Notes under the pieces: model-generated
The model's database searches: none
What the model saw: only the letters and a program-made list of their open reading frames with translations
Told to the model about the DNA's origin: nothing
Source of the DNA: Bacillota bacterium
Lineage (GTDB): Bacteria; Bacillota; Clostridia; Clostridiales; Clostridiaceae
NCBI GenBank assembly: GCA_030706015.1
Contig: JAUZPI010000071.1
Span: 1 to 21,997 of the forward strand
DNA length: 21,997 nt
Direction: 5' to 3'
Made by a program: the position numbers and the translations under genes
Shown here: piece after piece, positions 14,163-21,856 of the stretch
Layout: the number at the start of each line of letters is the position of its first letter
How positions within the stretch are numbered: the stretch's first letter is position 1

Positions 14163-15002
14163 ATGATAAATATAGGGAAATTTAATAACTTAAGAATAGC
14201 TAGACAATCAGACTTTGGGTACTATCTAGATGCAGAAACAGGAAATACCAGTGATGATATACTCCTTCCACTTAACTCAGCACTAGAAAAAGAATTAAAA
14301 ATAGAAGATAGAGTCGATGCATTTATATACAGGGATTCAAAGGATAGACTAATTGCAACCCTAAAAACTCCTTATGCTCAGGTGGGGGATATTGCCTATC
14401 TTAGGGTAGCAGAAATAACCAAAATCGGGGCATTTATAGATATTGGTCTAGAAAGAGACATACTAGTTCCAATCAAAGAACAAAATTACTTATTAGAAAA
14501 TGATCAAAAATACTTATTCTATATTTATGTTGATAAAACTGGTCGTCTTGCCGCAACTACTTATATTGACGAATACCTTGAAAATACTGAAGATTACAGA
14601 GTAGGTGATGATGTAGAGGGAATTGCGTACGGCTTTCAAACCAATGGCAGCGTTATGGTTGCTGTAGAATATAAATATAGAGGCGTAATATTGAAGCATG
14701 AATATTTTTCACGTATAAAACCTGGTGACTTTATCCAACTTAGAGTAAAAAAGCATTATGAGGATGGCAAAATGTCTTTAACTCCAAGAAAAGCTCCAAA
14801 GGATGAGAGACTTGAACTTCAAGATACGATACTAGACTACTTAAAGGCTAACAACGGATTTATGCCTTATAATGATAAAAGCTCCCCTGAAGATATAAAA
14901 AGAGTTTTTCATCAAAGTAAAAATTACTTTAAAAATGCACTTGGTGGGCTAATGAGACAAGGATTAATAGATCAAGATGAGAATGGAACAAAATTAAAAT
15001 AA
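14163..15002 (+). CDS. cvfB: CvfB-family S1 RNA-binding protein
   Basis: Cytoplasmic RNA-binding protein of 279 aa, matching the usual length of the CvfB/YitL family. It has successive OB-fold S1-type domains: about 1-60 (GKFNNLRIARQSDFGYYLD), 70-130 (GDIAYLRVAEITKIGAFIDIGLERDILVP, a clear S1 signature) and 145-210 (GDDVEGIAYGFQTNGSVMVAV). A C-terminal winged helix follows (about 218-279, with HQSKNYFKNALGGLMRQGLI). S. aureus CvfB affects virulence-factor expression and binds RNA; the exact targets are not known. The ATG follows a perfect AGGAGGT. It is divergent from kinase 2 and convergent with exoA. Confidence 0.93.
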   Translation: MINIGKFNNLRIARQSDFGYYLDAETGNTSDDILLPLNSALEKELKIEDRVDAFIYRDSKDRLIATLKTPYAQVGDIAYLRVAEITKIGAFIDIGLERDILVPIKEQNYLLENDQKYLFYIYVDKTGRLAATTYIDEYLENTEDYRVGDDVEGIAYGFQTNGSVMVAVEYKYRGVILKHEYFSRIKPGDFIQLRVKKHYEDGKMSLTPRKAPKDERLELQDTILDYLKANNGFMPYNDKSSPEDIKRVFHQSKNYFKNALGGLMRQGLIDQDENGTKLK

Positions 15003-15027
15003 CCTTTATGCATAAAAGTACAAATAT

Positions 15028-15053
15028 AAACCGTACGCTCAAACGTACGGTTT
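15028..15053 (+). terminator. Bidirectional terminator between cvfB and exoA
   Basis: AAACCGTACG and CGTACGGTTT form a perfect 10-bp stem with a 6-base loop. On the plus strand it is followed by TATTTATT, on the minus strand by a weaker ATATTTG. It lies between the two convergent stop codons and serves cvfB best. Confidence 0.8.
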
Positions 15054-15056
15054 TAT

Positions 15057-15818
15057 TTATTCTATAGTTACCTTAACAGGGCAGTGATCAGATCCAATCA
15101 CTTCATTTAGTATCGCAGCTTCTTTTACCCTTTCAATAAAGTCTTCACTAACAAAAAAATAATCTATTCTCCATCCAGCATTCTTTTCTCTTGCTTTAAA
15201 TCTATAACTCCACCAAGAATACTTTACTTCATCAGGATGGATAGTTCTAAAAGTATCCCTATATCCATTAGCTATAAATTTATCAATCCATGCTCTTTCC
15301 ATAGGTAAAAATCCTGAGTACTTTTCATTAGCCTTTGGATTTTTTAAATCTATTTCTCTATGGGCAGTATTGTAGTCCCCGCAGATAATTAGTTTTTTAC
15401 CCTCTTTTCTTAGATTATTACAATATTCAAGAATTGCATCATAGAACTCCATTTTATAATTTAATCGTTCTTCATCCTTCTGACCATTAGGGAAGTATAT
15501 ATTTAACAATGTAAAATCCTCAAACTCAGTAATTACTATTCTTCCCTCATTATCAAATCTCTCAATACCAATACCATATTTGATGCTAATTGGTTTGTTT
15601 TTGGTGTATGTAGCCACTCCGCTATATCCTTTTTTTACTGCACAGGCAAAATAGCAACTATAGCCCTCAATATTAGTTAACTCTTCCGTCAGTTGCTCAT
15701 GCTGAATCTTTGTTTCTTGAATGCAGAGAATATCTGGTTTTTCTTCCTGTATCCATTTTAAAAAGCCCTTAGTTGCTACAGCTCTAAGTCCATTTACATT
15801 CCAAGAGTATATGTTCAT
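15057..15818 (-). CDS. exoA: Exodeoxyribonuclease III (AP endonuclease)
   Basis: Xth/ExoA-family DNA repair nuclease of 253 aa, the usual length. It incises DNA at abasic sites and removes 3'-blocking groups in base excision repair. All catalytic motifs are visible: the start MNIYSWNVNGLRA with Asn7, IQETK with metal-binding Glu34, SGVATYTK (about 65-72), GDYNTAH with the Asp/Asn pair (about 147-153), WRIDYFFVS (about 216-224) and the terminal SDHCPV with the catalytic Asp-His pair. The start codon follows AGGGAGGGTGA. It is monocistronic, convergent with cvfB and divergent from the FAD oxidoreductase. An A/T palindrome resembling the one at the bcp promoter lies just upstream. Confidence 0.96.
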   Translation of the reverse strand: MNIYSWNVNGLRAVATKGFLKWIQEEKPDILCIQETKIQHEQLTEELTNIEGYSCYFACAVKKGYSGVATYTKNKPISIKYGIGIERFDNEGRIVITEFEDFTLLNIYFPNGQKDEERLNYKMEFYDAILEYCNNLRKEGKKLIICGDYNTAHREIDLKNPKANEKYSGFLPMERAWIDKFIANGYRDTFRTIHPDEVKYSWWSYRFKAREKNAGWRIDYFFVSEDFIERVKEAAILNEVIGSDHCPVKVTIE

Positions 15819-16017
15819 GGAATCACCCTCCCTATTTGAATTTTATATTAAAGATAATTATTATTATATAATATATACGCTTAATTAGTTTATATAATTT
15901 TAGCATTTTTATTATGATAAAACAATTAATAGAATTAATCTAAATATGAATAGCTTTAACCTAAAAAATTAATACTATTTTAGTATGAAGTACATAACGT
16001 CTAGAGGTGATTATGCC

Positions 16018-17244
16018 ATGAATCTAGTATCTGGTGATTTATTTTGGACTAGTATAAATAGAATCCCTAATAGTTACACCTATTTAACTGAAAATATTGA
16101 TTGTGATATTGTTATTATTGGCGGTGGAGTTACAGGTGCTCTATGTGCCTATTATCTTACTAAAGCAGGAATTAATGTAGTGCTAGTCGATAAGAATATT
16201 ATTGGCTATGGAAGTACCAGTGCCTCAACTTCTATTCTTCAGTATGAGATTGATAATAATCTCATAGGTTTAAAAAACCACATAGGTATCAACAACTCTG
16301 TGGATTGCTTTAATCTATGTCAAAAATCCTTATATGATATAGATAAAATAATTAATGAAATGGACGACAAGTGTAACTTTAATATTAAGGATTGCTTTTA
16401 TTATTCTAATAAAGAAAGTGATGTGCCCATGCTGAAAAAGGAGTACGCCTTAAGAAAAGAGCATGGATTCAATGTAGAGTTATTCGATGATAATTCTAGT
16501 GATAAATTCTCCTTTCCATTTAAAGCAGGCATTTATTCAAAAAATTCTGCTGGAGAAATCGACCCATATAAATTTACTCATTCATTGATATCTACATCTG
16601 TAAAACAAAAACTTAGAGTTTATGAAAACACCCTAGTTACCAGTCTAAAATCTCAAATCGATGGTGTTACAGTAGTGACAAAAAACAAATTTAAAATCAG
16701 AGCGAAAAAAGCTATTATCGCTACAGGATATGAGGCAAAGAAATTTATAAGTAAAAAGATTGTAACTCTTACTAGGACATTTGCTGTGGTAACAAAGCCA
16801 ATAAATGAATTTAAAGGGTGGTATAATAGGGCCATTATTAGAGACACTAACGATTTCTATTCCTATTTACGCGTTACCGATGATAATAGAATAATTATTG
16901 GTGGTGAGGACTTAGAAATAGGGGGCGAAAGAAGTAAAGTATCTAACTTAAAAGATGATGATCCGTTAGCTGGGGAGAAATATACTATACTGACAAATCG
17001 ATTAAAAGCATTATTCCCTCAAATACCGAATATTGAAGTAGATTTTGGCTATAGTGCTTTATTTGGTGATACTAAAGATAGTCTCCCTTACATAGGCGAA
17101 TATGAGGATATACCTAATTGTTATTTCTGCCTGGGATATGGTTCAAATGGCATACTATACGCAGTATTCGGTGCTCAGTTTTTAAGAGATCTATACTTAG
17201 GTAATCCTCCAAAAGAACTAAATCTATTCAGAATAGACAGGTAA
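16018..17244 (+). CDS. FAD-dependent oxidoreductase (DAO/GlpO-like fold)
   Basis: D-amino-acid-oxidase-type flavoenzyme of 408 aa. A Rossmann FAD-binding motif DIVIIGGGVTGALCAYYL lies near the N-terminus (about 30-47), followed by an acidic strand end VVLVDK, the conserved YGSTSASTS segment after it, and the C-terminal FAD-contact region GYGSNGILYAVFGAQFL. Relatives oxidise amines or amino acids such as gamma-glutamylputrescine, glycine or sarcosine; the substrate here is unknown, and there is no C-terminal Rieske domain. I chose the ATG at 16018 because AGAGGTGAT lies at the right distance before it; the in-frame ATG at 15985 has no SD. It is probably cytoplasmic. A small protein gene follows 105 bases downstream. 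Confidence 0.88.
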   Translation: MNLVSGDLFWTSINRIPNSYTYLTENIDCDIVIIGGGVTGALCAYYLTKAGINVVLVDKNIIGYGSTSASTSILQYEIDNNLIGLKNHIGINNSVDCFNLCQKSLYDIDKIINEMDDKCNFNIKDCFYYSNKESDVPMLKKEYALRKEHGFNVELFDDNSSDKFSFPFKAGIYSKNSAGEIDPYKFTHSLISTSVKQKLRVYENTLVTSLKSQIDGVTVVTKNKFKIRAKKAIIATGYEAKKFISKKIVTLTRTFAVVTKPINEFKGWYNRAIIRDTNDFYSYLRVTDDNRIIIGGEDLEIGGERSKVSNLKDDDPLAGEKYTILTNRLKALFPQIPNIEVDFGYSALFGDTKDSLPYIGEYEDIPNCYFCLGYGSNGILYAVFGAQFLRDLYLGNPPKELNLFRIDR

Positions 17245-17308
17245 TATTAGATTTACCACAAAGCGCTATATCCCATAAATGCATTAAAGATATTAACTAG
17301 GAGAAAAT

Positions 17309-17329
17309 AAGGTTTGCAATACAAACTTT
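17309..17329 (+). other. Small hairpin between the oxidoreductase and the 56-residue gene
   Basis: AAGGTTTG and CAAACTTT form an 8-bp stem with a 5-base loop, followed by ATTGAGGG without a T-run. It could be a weak terminator for the oxidoreductase or an RNA hairpin just before the ribosome binding site of the next gene. Confidence 0.35.
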
Positions 17330-17349
17330 ATTGAGGGAGATGTTAAGGC

Positions 17350-17520
17350 ATGGATAATAATAAAAATCTTCTAAGAACAGATGGCAAATCCAATGCAGAA
17401 CTTAGAAAAATGTATTTTAAGAATGGTGGAGACATAGGAATAATTGATGGTGATAAAATAGGAGAACATGCAACTGGTGATAAGTTTACAAATCGTTCTA
17501 AGTTATCCCACAACAAATAA
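17350..17520 (+). CDS. Small hydrophilic protein of unknown function (56 aa)
   Basis: A 56-codon ORF with a GGGAG Shine-Dalgarno about 10 bases before the ATG and a very strong terminator immediately after the stop. The protein is hydrophilic, with no Cys or Trp. It is rich in Lys, Asn, Gly and Asp, and has a central NGGDIGIIDGDKIGE segment (about 25-39) followed by ATGDKFTNRSK. No membrane segment or signal peptide is present. The composition would suit a small spore or stress protein, but I do not recognise a family. It may be co-transcribed with the oxidoreductase or have its own promoter in the 105-base gap. Confidence 0.6.
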   Translation: MDNNKNLLRTDGKSNAELRKMYFKNGGDIGIIDGDKIGEHATGDKFTNRSKLSHNK

Positions 17521-17587
17521 AATAAGATGATAAAAGTAAATGCAGCAAATTGAAAGATTGCTGCATTTACTTTTATCATCTTATTTT
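17519..17587. terminator. Long perfect bidirectional terminator hairpin
   Basis: Arms 17519-17547 and 17559-17587 are perfectly complementary over 29 bp around an 11-base loop, with A-runs and T-runs at the foot on either side. It fills the gap between the convergent stop codons of the 56-residue gene and pxpA, and should end both transcripts. Confidence 0.85.
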
Positions 17588-18349
17588 TTAAGTTCTCATA
17601 GCGCTGACTTCTATTCCATTAAGCTCAATTTCTTTTCTAACCTTTTTCACAAATTCCAATGCATGACTGCCATCTCCATGTATGCACAAGGTCTCAGCTT
17701 TTATATTTACTTGGTTACCATTAGTAGAAATAACAATTCCCTCTTTTATCATTTTTATTACTTGCTGAACTGCAATAGTACCTTCTTTGATTAAAGCATC
17801 CTTATGGGTTCTAGGTGTTAGACATCCATCATCACTATATGTTCTATCCGCAAAAACTTCATTAGCTACTCTTAGACCTACTTCCTCCCCAGCTTTTATA
17901 AGTTCACTTCCAGAAAGACCATATAAAATCAACTCATTATCTATTTTATATACTGCTTCAGCAATAGCTAAAGCTAAATTTTTATCTTTTGCAGCTAGAT
18001 TATACAATGCTCCATGAGGCTTAACATGTGATAAATTGCCGCCTTCTGCCTTTATAAAACCATACAAGGCCCCAATTTGATAAATAGTTATTTCAAATGC
18101 TTCTTTAGGTGATATATTCATATTTCTCCTACCGAACCCAACTAAATCCATAAAGCCTATATGTGCTCCAACAGCCACCCCCTTGCTTAATGCAAGACTT
18201 ACTGTTTTGTTCATAACTGAAGGATCTCCAGCATGAAATCCACAGGCTATATTTGCAGAACTTATGTAATCTAAGACCTTTTCGTCATCTCCTACTTTAT
18301 ATATACCAAAACTTTCACCCATGTCGCAGTTTAAATCAATACTAAGCAC
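17588..18349 (-). CDS. pxpA: 5-oxoprolinase subunit A (LamB/YcsF family)
   Basis: PxpA, 253 aa, the usual length. With PxpB and PxpC it forms the ATP-dependent enzyme that opens 5-oxoproline (pyroglutamate) to glutamate in the cytoplasm. Family motifs are IDLNCDMGESFG at the N-terminus, IACGFHAGDP (about 34-43), GAHIGFMDLVGFGRR (about 61-75), HVKPHGALYN (about 103-112), EVFADRTY (about 164-171) and LCIHGDG near the end. The start is a GTG at 18349-18347. Its SD (GAGAGG) is inside the last codons of pxpC, whose stop lies 4 bases upstream, so translation is probably coupled. It is the last gene of the pxpB-pxpC-pxpA unit and is followed by the long hairpin terminator. Confidence 0.95.
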   Translation of the reverse strand: MLSIDLNCDMGESFGIYKVGDDEKVLDYISSANIACGFHAGDPSVMNKTVSLALSKGVAVGAHIGFMDLVGFGRRNMNISPKEAFEITIYQIGALYGFIKAEGGNLSHVKPHGALYNLAAKDKNLALAIAEAVYKIDNELILYGLSGSELIKAGEEVGLRVANEVFADRTYSDDGCLTPRTHKDALIKEGTIAVQQVIKMIKEGIVISTNGNQVNIKAETLCIHGDGSHALEFVKKVRKEIELNGIEVSAMRT

Positions 18350-18353
18350 AATA

Positions 18354-19364
18354 TCACAACCTCTCTAAACTCATTTTTATAGCATTTATTATAGTTCTAA
18401 AATTCATTTCTCTTAAAATATATAACCTTTGAGCTTCTTCTAATGAAGTCTCCTTAAATGCTATAGTATCTCCAGGCTTTAATTGAGCTACAATGGGAAT
18501 ATCTACTGATATAACTTCACCTATTTTAGGGTACCCTCCTGTAGTCTGCCTATCCGCAAGAAGAATTATTGGGTTACCGTCTGAAGGTACTTGAATTGTA
18601 CCTAGTGCTACCCCCTCTGAAAGCATTTCTAAATTCTTTTCCTTAGAAAGCTTATCCCCATTCAATCTGTATCCCATTCTATCCGATTGTGTACTTACAC
18701 TATAAGTACACTTAAAGAAATTCTTTTTACTTGCTGCATTAAAATATTGAAATTGTACACCCTTTGTCACTCTTATCTCAGCATTTGATTCATATCTAGG
18801 CATTATCTTTTCTCCTACAAACCATCTTGAAGCGAAGAATGCTTTATAAGTTTTCTCTCTAACTAGATGTGATGCCATTTTTAACGCAATACCCTTAGGA
18901 ACATTTAGCTTTAGTTTATCACCTTTCTTAAGGGCCCTACCCTCATATCCACCAATGCCAGCTCTTAAATAAGTACTCTTACTTTTCATAATCTCCCTTG
19001 TATCAAATGAGCCAGCAAAAGCTATATAGCATCTTGCCCCAGATTTACATTTACCAAAACTTAAAACACTCCCTGCCATTACATAAATTGATCTCCACAT
19101 GGGTACTTCACTACCATCTATGCTTGGAGATAGGTCAGCTCCACATATAGATATTAGGGTGTCTGCTTTAATAAAAAGTTCTGGACCTACAAGAGTGATC
19201 TCTAACGTAGCAGCTGTCTCTTCATTCCCAACTAAAATATTGGCAATTCGATGGGCGAATTCATCCATTACTCCACTTACAATAACTCCATATTTCCTAA
19301 GTCCATATCTACCCAAGTCTTGTACAGTGGTCAATAAGCCTCCACTCTTTACCTCTATACACAT
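18354..19364 (-). CDS. pxpC: 5-oxoprolinase subunit C (KipA/carboxyltransferase-like)
   Basis: PxpC, 336 aa, of the biotin-dependent carboxyltransferase-like (AHS2/KipA) family. Characteristic segments are GLLTTVQDLGRYGLRKYGVIVSG with the conserved Asp in MDEFAHRIAN (about 8-43), LEITLVGPEL, GARCYIAFAGSF (about 107-118), SDRMGYRL (about 227-234), EGVALGTIQVPSDGNPIILLADRQTTGGYPKIG (about 248-280, several conserved Gly, Asp and Arg), and AQLKPGDTI near the end. It works with PxpB and PxpA. Its ATG overlaps the 3' end of pxpB by 10 bases and its stop precedes pxpA by 4 bases, so the three are one translationally coupled unit. No biotin carboxylase genes are present, which supports the 5-oxoprolinase reading over urea amidolyase. 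Confidence 0.94.
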   Translation of the reverse strand: MCIEVKSGGLLTTVQDLGRYGLRKYGVIVSGVMDEFAHRIANILVGNEETAATLEITLVGPELFIKADTLISICGADLSPSIDGSEVPMWRSIYVMAGSVLSFGKCKSGARCYIAFAGSFDTREIMKSKSTYLRAGIGGYEGRALKKGDKLKLNVPKGIALKMASHLVREKTYKAFFASRWFVGEKIMPRYESNAEIRVTKGVQFQYFNAASKKNFFKCTYSVSTQSDRMGYRLNGDKLSKEKNLEMLSEGVALGTIQVPSDGNPIILLADRQTTGGYPKIGEVISVDIPIVAQLKPGDTIAFKETSLEEAQRLYILREMNFRTIINAIKMSLERL

Positions 19365-20095
19365 TTCTCATTTTCCTCTTCTAACTTCTTAATTTTATAA
19401 TATTCCTTCTCATCTATTCTTTTAAATCTAATAATGTCACCCGATCTAATTAAGCTTGGAACTTCATCCTCAGGTCTGAAGAGTCTTATAGGTGTTCTTC
19501 CTATAACTTGCCACCCACCAGGCGTAGAGATAGGATAAATCCCTGTTTGACTTCCAGCTATACCTACTGAACCTTGAGGTACAGAAATACTTGGAGTCTC
19601 TTTCCTAGGTGCAGCTATTCTCTCTGACATACCATATAGATAAGGGAATCCTGGAGCAAAGCCAATCATATAAACTCTATTGTCATAATTACAATGAATT
19701 TCAATTACCTCTTCAATTGATAATTTATTAAATCGGGCTACAAAATCTAAATCAGGACCAAATACTCCGCCATAGCATACAGGCATCTCAACAATTCTGC
19801 TCAATTCTTCTTTCTCATATCTTATATTATGTAGAACGTCCAAAACAATATTCTTTACAACTTGAAATGGATTACCCTTGTCGCTAGCCTTAATATTTTT
19901 TAATACCTCTATAGGATTATAGTATACAGTTACGGTAACAACACTAGGAACACATTCTATCATACCTTTAAAAGGATTACTTTCGAAATAATTACATATA
20001 GCTTGTATCTTTAAATGTACCTCTAAGTTAACTGTATTACTAAGCCTAATTATAATTGCTGAATCCCCCATAAAATTTATTTCAATTGGTTCCAT
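19355..20095 (-). CDS. pxpB: 5-oxoprolinase subunit B (KipI family)
   Basis: PxpB, about 246 aa, of the AHS1/KipI family. Visible motifs are an opening GDSAIIIRL, PVCYGGVFGPDLDFVA (about 106-121), YMIGFAPGFPYLYG (about 141-154), and the long conserved block VPQGSVGIAGSQTGIYP plus TPGGWQVIGRTP (about 171-202). In B. subtilis the orthologue KipI also inhibits sporulation kinase KinA, which is notable given the sensor kinases in this window. Two in-frame ATGs (20101 and 20095) are possible. The second is chosen because AGGA is only 2 bases from the first but 8 from the second. It lies about 40 bases after the AlkD-like gene and is probably co-transcribed with it. Confidence 0.94.
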   Translation of the reverse strand: MEPIEINFMGDSAIIIRLSNTVNLEVHLKIQAICNYFESNPFKGMIECVPSVVTVTVYYNPIEVLKNIKASDKGNPFQVVKNIVLDVLHNIRYEKEELSRIVEMPVCYGGVFGPDLDFVARFNKLSIEEVIEIHCNYDNRVYMIGFAPGFPYLYGMSERIAAPRKETPSISVPQGSVGIAGSQTGIYPISTPGGWQVIGRTPIRLFRPEDEVPSLIRSGDIIRFKRIDEKEYYKIKKLEEENEKCV

Positions 20096-20135
20096 ATTCA
20101 TATTCCTATCTTAAAACATATTATAATGTAAGGCT

Positions 20136-20846
20136 TTACTTATTTCCCTTATACCTCTTTAATGTTCTTATAAATTCTTTTTCTTCTTTGCTAACTCTTT
20201 TTGATTCGATAATCTTTTGAATAGCCTTATTCACGCACCAATTATCTATTGTTGTGCTTTGCAGGAATTCAATGACTCTTTCACTATCAGAAAGGTATAT
20301 TGTACTCAAAAGCCACGCCTCTCCCATTTTTACATAGTAGTGATTATTATCAATTGTACTGATTATATCTAATATATGTGTAACATAATCTTTATCCTTA
20401 AAATACCCATTTAATAATATAAGTCCAAACCGTATTTCCCATGGATTTACTGACTTAACATAATCGTTTATCTTATAATAAAACAATTCCTTATTTTTAA
20501 TAACTAACTTTTTTAATGAAGACACAAAAGAATCACACAGAGCCCAATTATCTATTCTAGTTATGTAATTATCAATAGCTATAACCATTTCGTTACTATC
20601 TTGAAACTTCATACTACCTATTAGCATACCTTCTAAAAGTTTTTCCTCAAACATCTTTCCTTTATGAAGCTCAGTTATGATTTCATTTAAATTTTTATTC
20701 TTTAATATACCTTGGCATATATTCCTTAATATTGGAGTCCGTACTCCAAAGGCTTCTCCCATGTCAGGAATAATTTTTTTATTAAAAGCTTTATATGATT
20801 CGTCGCTATTTTTATTTAATAGATCCAATATATTTGTATATATCAT
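20136..20846 (-). CDS. AlkD-like DNA alkylation repair protein
   Basis: HEAT-repeat DNA glycosylase of the AlkD family, 236 aa, all-helical. Relatives remove cationic alkylated bases such as N7-methylguanine and N3-methyladenine from DNA without flipping the base. Family features include GVRTPILRNI (about 34-43), the DNWALCDSF segment with Trp101 and Asp105 (the Trp-x-x-x-Asp pair corresponding to the active-site pair of B. cereus AlkD), NPWEIRFGLILL (about 134-145), MGEAWLLS (about 174-181) and NKAIQKIIESKRV near the end. Activity is inferred from the family. The ATG follows AAGGAGAG. It lies upstream of pxpB on the same strand with a 40-base gap, so it may share a transcript with the pxp genes, although no functional link is obvious. 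Confidence 0.9.
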   Translation of the reverse strand: MIYTNILDLLNKNSDESYKAFNKKIIPDMGEAFGVRTPILRNICQGILKNKNLNEIITELHKGKMFEEKLLEGMLIGSMKFQDSNEMVIAIDNYITRIDNWALCDSFVSSLKKLVIKNKELFYYKINDYVKSVNPWEIRFGLILLNGYFKDKDYVTHILDIISTIDNNHYYVKMGEAWLLSTIYLSDSERVIEFLQSTTIDNWCVNKAIQKIIESKRVSKEEKEFIRTLKRYKGNK

Positions 20847-21049
20847 TTTATTCTCTCCTTGTTATACCTAATAAGCTGCAAAAGTTCTAATATTATTTTG
20901 CAAAGATCCTTAGGTTTTATATACACTGATAAATACTAATTATATTTTACTACATTATTTATAAATAGGCTCATACCTACTTATGCTATAGCCTAATAAT
21001 TTTATATCTTTAAAAACCCAAAATTTCTAAAAATTATTATGAAAATCTA
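20847..21049. other. A/T-rich gap between alkD-like and bcp genes
   Basis: Divergent intergenic region of high A/T content. The SD of the AlkD-like gene is at its left end. AGGCTCATACC... and GCTATAGCCT around 20968-20992 make a weak inverted repeat (AGGCT/AGCCT). I see no further gene or RNA. Confidence 0.5.
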
Positions 21050-21080
21050 TTGCTTATTAATAATAATTATTATATAATAA
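21050..21080 (+). promoter_or_regulatory. bcp promoter with overlapping A/T palindromes
   Basis: TTGCTT (21050-21055), 17-base spacer, TATAAT (21073-21078). The spacer and -10 contain two overlapping perfect 14-bp palindromes, ATAATAATTATTAT (21060-21073) and TTATTATATAATAA (21067-21080). They resemble, but do not match, the PerR box TTATAAT-N-ATTATAA. An operator for a peroxide-sensing repressor is possible. Confidence 0.5.
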
Positions 21081-21146
21081 CTTCATCAACCAAAATATCT
21101 TCCCCAAATAACCATAATAATGTGAAATGAAAAGGTGGTGATAGGC

Positions 21147-21623
21147 TTGGAATTAATCCATGGCTCAAAAGCTCCAGATTTCACCTTAAACGGTTCTGAT
21201 GGTAAGCAGCATAAACTTAGTGATTATTTAGGAAAAAAAGTCATTGTATATTTTTATCCTAAGGATAATACTCCAGGCTGCACACTTGAAGCTGAAGCTT
21301 TTAGAGACAATGCTAAGGACCTTGAAGACCAAAATACTGTCATTCTGGGTATTAGCAAAGATTCCTTACAATCTCACGATAAGTTTATAGCAAAACTTGA
21401 TCTCCCCTTTATCCTCCTTTCGGATCAAGAAGAAGTTGTTTGTAACTTATACGGTGTACTAAAAGAAAAAAACATGTATGGAAAGAAAAAAATCGGAATT
21501 GAAAGAAGTACCTTTATCATCGATGAACATGGTTATGTTCAAAAGATTTATAGAAAGGTAAAAGTCGATGGTCATGTAGAGGCTATACTCGACTTACTAA
21601 AGAATAATTATTTACCCCTATAA
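21147..21623 (+). CDS. bcp: Bcp-type peroxiredoxin (thiol peroxidase)
   Basis: Thioredoxin-fold peroxidase of 158 aa, the BCP/PrxQ length, which reduces hydrogen peroxide and organic hydroperoxides in the cytoplasm. Motifs are GSKAPDFTL (about 6-14), VIVYFYPKDNTPGCTLEA with peroxidatic Cys45, LGISKDS (about 67-73), and the late RSTFIID strand. Position 50, where many Bcp proteins have the resolving Cys, is Glu; another Cys is at 99, so it may work as a 1-Cys enzyme or use Cys99. The TTG at 21147 is chosen because AAAGGTGGTGAT, almost the full anti-SD complement, ends five bases before it; GTG codons 9 and 12 bases earlier lie inside that site. Confidence 0.92.
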   Translation: MELIHGSKAPDFTLNGSDGKQHKLSDYLGKKVIVYFYPKDNTPGCTLEAEAFRDNAKDLEDQNTVILGISKDSLQSHDKFIAKLDLPFILLSDQEEVVCNLYGVLKEKNMYGKKKIGIERSTFIIDEHGYVQKIYRKVKVDGHVEAILDLLKNNYLPL

Positions 21624-21646
21624 CCCTTATAACCCTTATAACCCTC
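21619..21646. repeat. Short tandem repeat after bcp
   Basis: TATAACCCT occurs three times with a 10-base period, starting at the bcp stop codon. It probably reflects slippage; no function is evident. Confidence 0.6.
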
Positions 21647-21658
21647 TTAAATAATCAT

Positions 21659-21696
21659 AAAAGACCTGTTCTAATAAGCGTAGAACAGGTCTTTTT
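21659..21696 (+). terminator. Terminator after bcp
   Basis: AAAAGACCTGTTCTA pairs with TAGAACAGGTCTTTT (15 bp, 7-base loop), with further T's. The A-run on the left arm means it may also act on transcripts leaving the rrn operon on the minus strand. Confidence 0.9.
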
Positions 21697-21736
21697 ATTA
21701 TATTTTTTAATTAATTTACTAATATAGCGTAAAATA

Positions 21737-21772
21737 AAAAACTGTTGATAAAGACAATTTATCAACAGTTTT

Positions 21773-21773
<1 letters not shown>
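21737..21773 (-). terminator. Terminator of the rrn-tRNA-Phe operon
   Basis: A perfect 16-bp stem (21737-21752 with 21758-21773, 5-base loop), followed on the minus strand by an extended T-run. It begins right at the 3' CCA of the tRNA gene, and ends the right-hand rRNA operon. Confidence 0.85.
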
Positions 21774-21848
<75 letters not shown>

Positions 21849-21856
21849 ATATGTAG

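Noticed and set aside
15985..16017. Upstream ATG start for the FAD oxidoreductase
   Set aside because: It has no Shine-Dalgarno sequence, and the 11 extra residues do not belong to the Rossmann domain. AGAGGTGAT fits the ATG at 16018.
17540..18017. Plus-strand ORFs opposite pxpA
   Set aside because: They are antisense to a well-conserved gene, lack ribosome binding sites, and one begins within the terminator hairpin.
18354..20095. Allophanate hydrolase or urea amidolyase genes
   Set aside because: PxpB and PxpC resemble the two halves of that enzyme, but the adjacent pxpA and the absence of biotin carboxylase or amidase genes indicate 5-oxoprolinase.
21619..21646. CRISPR or regulatory iteron at the 10-base tandem repeat
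   Set aside because: It has three short units with no spacers and no adjacent replication or cas genes; it is a simple slippage repeat.
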